Source: an uncultured Pelagibacteraceae bacterium
Lineage (GTDB): Bacteria; Pseudomonadota; Alphaproteobacteria; Pelagibacterales; Pelagibacteraceae
DNA length: 40,370 nt
Assembly (NCBI GenBank): GCA_902536305.1
Contig: CACAWX010000007.1
Span: 1 to 40,370, forward strand
Reading direction: 5' to 3'
Below are positions 34,347-40,370 of this stretch, piece by piece. Position 1 is the first letter of the stretch. Each line of letters begins with the position of its first letter. Below the pieces are notes generated by a model, which was given only the letters and a program-made list of their open reading frames with translations, was not told the origin of the DNA and made no database searches. The position numbers and the translations under genes were made by a program.

Positions 34347-36091
34347 TTGATAACAACGAACTGATTAATCAAATTAAATCATATAATAGATTTTTAAATA
34401 TAGACACAGTTAATAAAGCTTATAATTTTGCAGTGGAAGCTCATCAAAATCAAAAAAGAGATGAAGGTGTACCTTATATTATACACCCTGTTGCTGTTGC
34501 AAAAATTTTGACAGAGTTAAAGTTAGATAGTGCTACAATTACAACGGGACTACTTCATGATACAATCGAAGACACAAATGTTACTTACGAAAGTGTTAAA
34601 AAGGAATTTGGAGAAGAAGTAGCTAACTTAGTTGATGGTGTAACTAAAATCTCTGCTCTTGAAAATAGGGCTTCTGATGACTCTAAAGCAGAAAATTTTA
34701 GAAAATTAATTTTAGCAACATCAAAAGATATACGTGTTCTTTTAGTAAAACTTGCTGATCGTTTACATAACATGAGAACGATACAATTTGTTAAAGATAA
34801 AGAAAAAAAAATTAAAAAAGCAAAAGAGACTATGGAAATCTACGCTCCATTAGCTGAAAGAATGGGAATGAATACTATAAGAGATGAGTTGGAAGATCTT
34901 TCTTTTTCAGTGCTAAACAAACCTGCAAGAGACTTAATTATCGAAAGACTTCAATTTATTAAAAATAATAAAGACGACACTTTCAAATCTATATCTACGG
35001 AACTGATTGAACTTTTAAATAAAAATGGAGTTGAAGCGACTATTACTGGAAGAGAAAAATCTCCATTTTCTATTTGGAGAAAAATACAAAATAAAAAAGT
35101 TTCTTTAGAACAGCTTACAGATATTATAGGATTTAGAATAATAGTGAAAAATGTGGAGGATTGTTATAAAACTCTAGGAATTTTTCATAGCAAATTCCCC
35201 ACAATTCCTGGAAGATTTAAGGATTATATTTCGACACCAAAAATAAACAAATATCAATCTATACACTCTGCAGTTATAGGCCCACGAAAAAATAGAATTG
35301 AAATTCAAATAAGAACCTTTGAAATGAATGAATTTGCCGAAAGGGGTATAGCATCACATTGGAAATATAAATCATCCGAGAAATTTTCAGACTTATCTTG
35401 GAAAGAATATGATTGGTTAAGAGATTTAGTCGAAATAATAGAAGCTGGTAATAGCCCAGAGCATTATTATGAATTTACTAAATTACAAATGTTTCAAGAG
35501 AATGTTTTTTGTTTCACTCCAAAAGGATCTGTAATTAAACTACCAAAATTAGCAACACCAATTGATTTTGCTTATGCTGTGCATACTAAAATTGGCGATA
35601 GCGCTATCGGTTGTTTTGTTAACGGCAGAGAAACAACATTACAAAATATTTTAAAAAATGGTGATATGGTTAGAATTGAAACCTCTAAAAACGCATCACC
35701 ATCTTTGCACTGGTTAAGCTCGGCAAAGACAGGGAAAGCAAGAGCTGCTATAAGAAGATATTGGCAAGACAAATCATTAGAAACAGAAAAAGAGGTTGAA
35801 AAAAATTATAAAAGCACAATTGAAGTTGATTTACCACACAAACCTGGTGCCCTAGGTAATATTTGCTCATTAATTGGATTAAATAAGGGAAATATAATTA
35901 ATGTTGAATTATTAGAAAGAAAAGAAAAATATTTAAAATTTTCTTTTGACTTGCAAATTAAAGATTTGAAAAATTTCACAAACTTGATAAGTCAAATAAA
36001 ACAAAGTGATTTAAATTTTAAAATAATAAGACATAAACAGAAAAAAAATGCTTTCATCAGAAGAATCTTTAAAAATTTTAAAAGAAACTAA
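34343..36091 (+). CDS. spoT: Bifunctional (p)ppGpp synthetase/hydrolase, shortened Rsh
   Basis: This enzyme makes and degrades the stringent alarmone (p)ppGpp. The HD hydrolase domain (about 25-180) keeps His72-Asp73 in 'LLHDTIEDT' and 'KLADRLHNMRT'. The synthetase domain (about 230-345) has 'GREKSPFSIWRKI' and 'RFKDYISTPK', the RxKD form of bifunctional enzymes. TGS (about 387-450) and a C-terminal ACT domain (about 500-572) follow. It has 582 residues against about 700-740 in usual Rsh, and the helical plus zinc-finger/RIS segment between TGS and ACT is missing. Its last 44 bases overlap pyrE. Confidence 0.95.
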   Translation: MIDNNELINQIKSYNRFLNIDTVNKAYNFAVEAHQNQKRDEGVPYIIHPVAVAKILTELKLDSATITTGLLHDTIEDTNVTYESVKKEFGEEVANLVDGVTKISALENRASDDSKAENFRKLILATSKDIRVLLVKLADRLHNMRTIQFVKDKEKKIKKAKETMEIYAPLAERMGMNTIRDELEDLSFSVLNKPARDLIIERLQFIKNNKDDTFKSISTELIELLNKNGVEATITGREKSPFSIWRKIQNKKVSLEQLTDIIGFRIIVKNVEDCYKTLGIFHSKFPTIPGRFKDYISTPKINKYQSIHSAVIGPRKNRIEIQIRTFEMNEFAERGIASHWKYKSSEKFSDLSWKEYDWLRDLVEIIEAGNSPEHYYEFTKLQMFQENVFCFTPKGSVIKLPKLATPIDFAYAVHTKIGDSAIGCFVNGRETTLQNILKNGDMVRIETSKNASPSLHWLSSAKTGKARAAIRRYWQDKSLETEKEVEKNYKSTIEVDLPHKPGALGNICSLIGLNKGNIINVELLERKEKYLKFSFDLQIKDLKNFTNLISQIKQSDLNFKIIRHKQKKNAFIRRIFKNFKRN

Positions 36092-36629
36092 AGCTTTAAT
36101 CGAAGGACATTTTATTCTCTCTTCTGGTTTACATAGTCCAAAGTACGTTCAGTGCGCCCAATTGATGAGTAAGCCTAGCCAAGCAGCGCTAATTTGTCAG
36201 TCGCTGTCTAAAAAAATTAAAAGTGAATTTAATGATATTGATTTAATACTATCCCCAGCAATGGGGGGCATCATTGTTGGATATGAAATAGGCAAACTTA
36301 TGGGTATAGAAACTATTTTTTCTGAGAGGGTTAATGGAGAATTCCAACTAAGAAGAGATTTTAAAATTAAAAAAGGTAGTAACGTTTTAATCGTTGAAGA
36401 TGTAATTACAACTGGTAAGTCGAGCATCGAATGTTCAAATTTAGTTAAATTCAATAAAGCTAATATAGTCGGATATGCCTGCATTATTGACAGGTCTAAC
36501 GACAAAACACAAATTAAAGGTAAAATTATATCTCAAATCAAATTAAATATTCCAACTTACAAAAAAGAAAAATTACCAAAAGAATTAATATCAATTGATC
36601 CAGTTAAACCAGGTAGCAGAAATCTTTAA
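36048..36629 (+). CDS. pyrE: Orotate phosphoribosyltransferase
   Basis: PyrE converts orotate and PRPP to OMP in pyrimidine synthesis. The 193-residue protein has 'FILSSGLHSPKYVQCAQLM', 'LSPAMGGIIVGYEIG' and the PRPP-binding signature 'VLIVEDVITTGKS'. The ATG at 36048 lies inside the end of the rsh gene (44-base overlap); no later in-frame Met would leave a complete N-terminal helix. It overlaps pdxJ by one base. pyrB and the pyrC-like gene lie about 20 kb away on the other strand. Confidence 0.95.
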   Translation: MLSSEESLKILKETKALIEGHFILSSGLHSPKYVQCAQLMSKPSQAALICQSLSKKIKSEFNDIDLILSPAMGGIIVGYEIGKLMGIETIFSERVNGEFQLRRDFKIKKGSNVLIVEDVITTGKSSIECSNLVKFNKANIVGYACIIDRSNDKTQIKGKIISQIKLNIPTYKKEKLPKELISIDPVKPGSRNL

Positions 36630-37354
36630 TGAAAAGAATTAGACTTGGTGTAAATATAGATCATGTAGCAACTGTAAGGAATGCGAGAGGTGAAAATTAT
36701 CCAAGTCCACTAAAAGCAGCTTTATTGGCAGAAAAAAATGGTGCTGACTCTGTTACAATTCACTTAAGAGAAGATAGAAGACATATAAATGATCAAGATT
36801 TAAAAAAAATAATAAAAAAATTAAAGATTCCACTTAATCTAGAAATAGCAGCTACTAGAGAAATGTTAAAAATTGCATCGAATAGCAAACCTCCATTTAT
36901 TTGTATAGTCCCAGAAAAAAGAAAAGAAATTACGACTGAGGGAGGTCTTAATCTTAATCATAATGAAACATTTTTAAAAAACCTCATAAAAAAATTAAAA
37001 AAAAAGAAAATTAGAATAAGCTTATTTATTGAGCCAAGCTTAAAAGATATTCAAAAAGCAAAAAAACTAAATGTAGATTGTGTTGAAATCCATACGGGTA
37101 AATTTTGTAATTTAATCAATAAAAAAAAGAATTATAAAAATGAACTAAAAAAAATTAAAAAAGTAGTAAAGATCGGAAATCTATTAGGTTTAGAGGTTCA
37201 CGCCGGACACGGACTAACATATACATCAGCTAAAATCCTATCTAAAATTAAAGGTATTGTAGAATTTAATATTGGGCATTTTTTGATAGGAGAGTCTATT
37301 TTTGTAGGACTTTCTAAAGGAATTAAAACATTTAAGAAAATTTTAAAATCATGA
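36629..37354 (+). CDS. pdxJ: Pyridoxine 5'-phosphate synthase
   Basis: PdxJ condenses deoxyxylulose-5-phosphate with aminoacetone phosphate to form pyridoxine phosphate (vitamin B6). The 241-residue barrel protein has 'LGVNIDHVATVRNARG', 'GADSVTIHLREDRRHI', 'LEIAATREM', 'CIVPEKRKEITTEGGL', and 'EVHAGHGLTY' near the C-terminus. It starts on the pyrE stop and overlaps acpS by ATGA; pdxJ-acpS is a widely conserved pair. Confidence 0.97.
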   Translation: MKRIRLGVNIDHVATVRNARGENYPSPLKAALLAEKNGADSVTIHLREDRRHINDQDLKKIIKKLKIPLNLEIAATREMLKIASNSKPPFICIVPEKRKEITTEGGLNLNHNETFLKNLIKKLKKKKIRISLFIEPSLKDIQKAKKLNVDCVEIHTGKFCNLINKKKNYKNELKKIKKVVKIGNLLGLEVHAGHGLTYTSAKILSKIKGIVEFNIGHFLIGESIFVGLSKGIKTFKKILKS

Positions 37355-37734
37355 ATATCTATGGAATTGGTACCGATATAGTTAGTATAAAAAGAATAAA
37401 ATCGTCTCTTAAAAAAAGAAATTTTATTAAACGTATTTACAATGAACAAGAAGTTCTAAAGTGCAAGAAAGCTGTTAATCAACACAATTGCTATGCTAAG
37501 AGGTTTGCGGCAAAAGAAGCTTTTTCAAAAGCACTCGGCACTGGAATTTCAAATGGTGTTAATTTTAATGAAATTACAGTTTTAAATAACAAATCAGGTA
37601 AGCCATATATAAACCTTAAGGGTAATACAAAAAAAAAAATTAAAAAGATGTTTAAACTAAAAAAAACTAAAATTTCTTTATCTCTATCAGATGAAAAAGA
37701 TTATGCTGTTGCTTTTGTAACAATTTCAGTATGA
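37351..37734 (+). CDS. acpS: Holo-[acyl-carrier-protein] synthase
   Basis: AcpS transfers 4'-phosphopantetheine from coenzyme A to apo-ACP. The 127-residue protein has 'GIGTDIVSIKRI' with the Mg2+-binding Asp, 'KRFAAKEAFSKALGTGI' with the conserved Lys-Glu pair, and 'SLSDEKDYAVAFV' where many family members have SxSHxxxYAxA; Asp replaces the usual His. It has four-base overlaps with both pdxJ and lepB. Confidence 0.95.
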   Translation: MNIYGIGTDIVSIKRIKSSLKKRNFIKRIYNEQEVLKCKKAVNQHNCYAKRFAAKEAFSKALGTGISNGVNFNEITVLNNKSGKPYINLKGNTKKKIKKMFKLKKTKISLSLSDEKDYAVAFVTISV

Positions 37735-38468
37735 AAAAAAATTTTTTTTATATAATTTATGATAATTTAAAAACTTTATTTGGCGCCTTAATAATAGCTA
37801 TTTTGATTAGATCACTATTATTTCAACCCTTTTACATACCTTCTTCCTCGATGGAGCCAACACTTCTGGTAGGAGATCGTATTTTTGTATCTAAATATAC
37901 TTATGGTTATAGCAAACATTCATTTCCTTTTAGTCCTAATTTTTCTAATAAACGTTTTTTTTCAAAAATACCTGAAAGAGGCGATTTAGTTGTTTTTAAA
38001 ACCCCAGCAGATAATAGAACGGACTATATAAAGAGATTAATAGGTATGCCGGGTGATACAATACAATTTTTAAATGGAAACCTTTTAATTAATGGCGGTA
38101 TAATTCCAAGAGATGAGGTAGGATCAACCAAGTTAATTAGATGTGGTAAATTTAAATTAGAAACTAGATCATTTATAGAAACTTTACCAAATGGAATTAA
38201 GTATTTGGCAGTATATAAAAAAAGAGGCACACTACAAAATACCAAAAAATTTATAGTACCCGTTGATCATTTCTTTTTATTGGGAGATAATCGAGATTGT
38301 TCTAAAGATAGCAGATATTTAGAAAGTGTTGGTTATGTAAGTAATCTTAATTTAGTAGGTGAAGCACAGTTAATTTTTTTTTCAAATGATACAAATATAA
38401 GTAGTTTATTAAGATTTTGGAATATAAGAAATTCGTTTAGATTTGAAAGATTATTTAAAGTTTTATAA
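37731..38468 (+). CDS. lepB: Signal peptidase I
   Basis: LepB removes signal peptides from exported proteins at the periplasmic face. The 245-residue protein has one N-terminal membrane helix (about 12-30), then catalytic Ser40 in 'PSSSMEPTLLVGD' and Lys101 in 'YIKRLIGMPGDTI'. The C-terminal box 'FFLLGDNRDCSKDSR' follows. It sits in the conserved acpS-lepB-rnc order, overlapping acpS by four bases and rnc by one. Confidence 0.97.
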   Translation: MKKNFFYIIYDNLKTLFGALIIAILIRSLLFQPFYIPSSSMEPTLLVGDRIFVSKYTYGYSKHSFPFSPNFSNKRFFSKIPERGDLVVFKTPADNRTDYIKRLIGMPGDTIQFLNGNLLINGGIIPRDEVGSTKLIRCGKFKLETRSFIETLPNGIKYLAVYKKRGTLQNTKKFIVPVDHFFLLGDNRDCSKDSRYLESVGYVSNLNLVGEAQLIFFSNDTNISSLLRFWNIRNSFRFERLFKVL

Positions 38469-39133
38469 TGGAAAAAAAACTATTATTTCTTGAGAAGATT
38501 TTAAAATATAATTTTAAAAAAAAATCAATCTTAGAAAAAGCACTAACTCATAAAAGCTATAATAATAATATTAACAATGAGAAATTAGAATTTTTAGGTG
38601 ACAGAGTTTTAGGTTTAATAATTTCAGAAAGATTGCTTGAAAAATTTCCAGAGGAAAAAGAAGGAATTATTGACAAAAAATTTGCTAACTTAGTAAATAA
38701 AAGGACATGCTCACTTATAGCAAATAAAATTAATTTAAAAAAATTTATCTACTTAGGCTCTTCACATAAGAAACTTGACAGATCATCTGACAAAATTACT
38801 AGTGATTGTTTAGAAGCTATAGTTGGAGCTATTTATTTAGATGGAGGATTAAAATCTGCTGAAAAGTTTATAGATTATTTCTGGGGAGAGCATTTGTTAA
38901 GATCAAATATTACATTAATTGATTCTAAAACTAAATTACAGGAATTTAGTTTAAAAAAATTTAAAGTGCTTCCAAAATACATTTTTTCTAAAAAAACTGG
39001 ACCACAACATAGGCCAATGTTTAAAACTGAAGTTCAAATACCTAATTCAAAAAAAATAATTGGAATTGGTTCATCAAAAAAAAATGCTCAACAGGATGCA
39101 GCGAATAAACTTCTAAAATTGCTAGATATATGA
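38468..39133 (+). CDS. rnc: Ribonuclease III
   Basis: RNase III cuts double-stranded RNA, including rRNA precursors. The 221-residue protein has the signature 'NNEKLEFLGDRVLGLIISE', 'SDCLEAIVGAIYLDGG' with the second set of acidic metal ligands, and a C-terminal double-stranded RNA-binding domain (about 150-220) ending 'SSKKNAQQDAANKLLKLL'. It overlaps lepB by one base and recO by four. In most Proteobacteria era lies between rnc and recO; it is absent here. Confidence 0.97.
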   Translation: MEKKLLFLEKILKYNFKKKSILEKALTHKSYNNNINNEKLEFLGDRVLGLIISERLLEKFPEEKEGIIDKKFANLVNKRTCSLIANKINLKKFIYLGSSHKKLDRSSDKITSDCLEAIVGAIYLDGGLKSAEKFIDYFWGEHLLRSNITLIDSKTKLQEFSLKKFKVLPKYIFSKKTGPQHRPMFKTEVQIPNSKKIIGIGSSKKNAQQDAANKLLKLLDI

Positions 39134-39810
39134 TTTGGGAAGACGAATGTTATTTATTGTCAAAAAGAAAGTTTAGGGAGAACGCGAATATTATAAATAT
39201 CTTCACTCTAAAAAAGGGTAAAGTGGATGGTATTGTTTATGGAGGTAATTCTAGAAAAATAAGAAATTACTTACAAATTTCAAATAAACTATTTGTTTCA
39301 CATAATGCAAAAGCTGAAAATAAAATTGGATATTTAAAAACTGAATTAATTAAACCTATTTCACCTCTATATTTTAATGATAAAGAAAGGACGTCTGCAT
39401 TAATTTCTATTTGCTCTCTATTAAATGTATTGTTGTCAGATTCTCAACCAAATAAAAATATTTATAACTCATTTGAAAATTTGATTAATTCTCTTAATTT
39501 AGAAAATTGGATTTTTATATATATTTTTTTTGAGTTAAATCTTATCAAAGAATTAGGCTATGATACCAATCTAGGTCAAAATAAATTCAAAAATATAAAT
39601 ATAAATGATTCAGTCAAAATTAAAATTGATAACTATATTTATGATGTTCCAAATTTTCTTATTTTAAAAAAAATACCTGATAAATTTTCAAATATTTTAA
39701 TTAAGAAATCGCTCAATTTCACAAGATACTTTCTACAAAACAAGTTTTTTGCTCCAAATAATATTTTATTTCCAAAGTCTAGAGTGATTTTAGAAAATTA
39801 TTTTAATTAA
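39130..39810 (+). CDS. recO: DNA repair protein RecO
   Basis: RecO works with RecR (and RecF) to load RecA on SSB-coated single-stranded DNA. The 226-residue protein begins with an OB-fold region ('WEDECYLLSKRKFRENANIINIFTLKKGKVDGIVYGG', summarised as LLSKRKFREN and KKGKVDGIVYGG), and a helical C-terminal domain follows ('FFELNLIKELGYD'). The Cys cluster present in some RecO proteins is not seen. Position after rnc fits recO. Its stop lies two bases from the convergent hemB stop. Confidence 0.88.
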   Translation: MIWEDECYLLSKRKFRENANIINIFTLKKGKVDGIVYGGNSRKIRNYLQISNKLFVSHNAKAENKIGYLKTELIKPISPLYFNDKERTSALISICSLLNVLLSDSQPNKNIYNSFENLINSLNLENWIFIYIFFELNLIKELGYDTNLGQNKFKNININDSVKIKIDNYIYDVPNFLILKKIPDKFSNILIKKSLNFTRYFLQNKFFAPNNILFPKSRVILENYFN

Positions 39811-39812
39811 AT

Positions 39813-40370
39813 TTAAAGTTTTTTTGCTATATCAATTGCAAAATAAGAAACAATTGCAGACGCACCAGCCCTTTTGAAACACATTAAGCTTTCTATAACA
39901 GCGTTATCTTTGATAAGCTTATTCTTAATACCATTCTTTATTAAACTGTACTCTCCTGAAACTTGATAAGCCAAAACTGGTATTTTAAACTTATCTTTTA
40001 TATTTTTAATAATATCTAAGTAGGGCATACCAGGTTTGACCATTACCATATCAGCTCCTTCTTTTATATCTAGAGCAACCTCTCTGATAGATTCATTAAC
40101 GTTTGCAAAGTCCATCTGGTAATTTTTTTTGTCACTTATTAAAGATTTTTTTGAACCTATTGCATCTCTAAATGGTCCATAAAAATTAGATGCATATTTT
40201 ACAGCATATGAAAGTAGCTGCACATCATGGTATTCATTTTTGTCTAAAAATTTTCTTATTTTACCAATTCGTCCGTCCATCATGTCCGAGGGAGCAATAA
40301 CATCACACCCCATCTGAGCTTGTAACAAAGATTGTTTTTTCAAAACTTCAATTGTTTTATCATTTAAAAC
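39813..40370 (-). CDS. hemB: Porphobilinogen synthase, 5' part beyond the window
   Basis: HemB condenses two 5-aminolevulinate molecules to porphobilinogen in haem synthesis. About 185 C-terminal residues are present. The reading frame stays open to the window edge ('NDKTIEVLKKQSLLQAQ'), so the apparent start at 40343 (a TTG) is an internal Leu codon. Visible are 'DVIAPSDMMDGRIG', the first Schiff-base Lys in 'YAVKYASNFYGPFRDA', the second in 'MVMVKPGMPYLDII', and 'PVLAYQVSGEYSLIK'. The family is about 320-340 residues long, so roughly 140-150 residues lie outside. Confidence 0.95.
   Translation of the reverse strand, partial: VLNDKTIEVLKKQSLLQAQMGCDVIAPSDMMDGRIGKIRKFLDKNEYHDVQLLSYAVKYASNFYGPFRDAIGSKKSLISDKKNYQMDFANVNESIREVALDIKEGADMVMVKPGMPYLDIIKNIKDKFKIPVLAYQVSGEYSLIKNGIKNKLIKDNAVIESLMCFKRAGASAIVSYFAIDIAKKL

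Noticed and set aside
40343-40343. hemB start at this position
   Set aside because: The codon is TTG within an open frame that continues to the window edge with HemB-like sequence, so the gene is truncated by the window and does not begin here.
1-40370. Mobile element, prophage, CRISPR or horizontally acquired island
   Set aside because: No transposase, integrase, phage gene, terminal repeats or spaced direct repeats are visible. Base composition and gene packing look uniform throughout, including around umuDC and the thiV-like gene.

Overview
The window is a very AT-rich, extremely compact bacterial chromosome segment, most likely from a SAR11-type alphaproteobacterium (Pelagibacterales). 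Five things support this. The S10/spc/alpha ribosomal block carries adk between secY and rpsM, which is an alphaproteobacterial arrangement. The smpB...spoT-pyrE-pdxJ-acpS-lepB-rnc-recO string is alphaproteobacterial. The umuDC operator is of the GAAC-N7-GAAC type (reverse complement GTTC-N7-GTTC), as expected for alphaproteobacterial LexA. A TPP riboswitch controls a sodium:solute symporter of the kind called ThiV in SAR11. Proteins are Lys/Asn/Ile-rich, and genes almost all abut or overlap. I see no insertion sequence, prophage, CRISPR array, rRNA or long non-coding stretch; the longest gap is about 124 bp.

Layout. 1-6512 (+): end of rplF, rplR, rpsE, rplO, secY, adk, an internal promoter, rpsM, rpsK, rpoA, rplQ and an RluC-type pseudouridine synthase. 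6509-9374: lipB (-), mgtE (+) and panC (-). 9413-11532 (+): galU-ugd, making UDP-glucose and UDP-glucuronate. 11519-18178 (-): ruvX-pyrB-pyrC-like-plsY-topA-small secreted protein-ridA, combining pyrimidine and phospholipid synthesis with topoisomerase I. 18233-24378 (+): gatC-gatA-gatB-O-methyltransferase-trhO-MATE exporter. 24364-25910 (-): an amino-acid-type ABC permease and binding protein without an ATPase gene. 26035-27685 (+): umuD-umuC behind an SOS-like operator. 27694-29208 (+): TPP riboswitch and thiV-like transporter. 29181-30053 (-): rarD-like. 30123-30214 (+): tRNA-Ser(GCU). 30219-32462 (-): lytic transglycosylase. 32494-39810 (+): dapA-smpB-folK-spoT/rsh-pyrE-pdxJ-acpS-lepB-rnc-recO. 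39813-40370 (-): hemB, cut by the right edge.

Most content is housekeeping, and I do not see a wholly new system. The points most worth a second look are these. A PF01596-type O-methyltransferase is translationally coupled to TrhO directly behind gatCAB, and together they could make 5-methoxyuridine at tRNA position 34. A minimal TPP riboswitch has an aptamer 3' element that is itself the ribosome binding site. A GAAC-N7-GAAC operator sits on the umuDC transcription start. The dihydroorotase-like protein has lost its metal ligands. rpmD, rpoZ and era are absent from their usual slots. The Rsh protein lacks the helical/zinc-finger segment. All seven convergent gene junctions overlap or lie within 4 nt, leaving no room for terminators.
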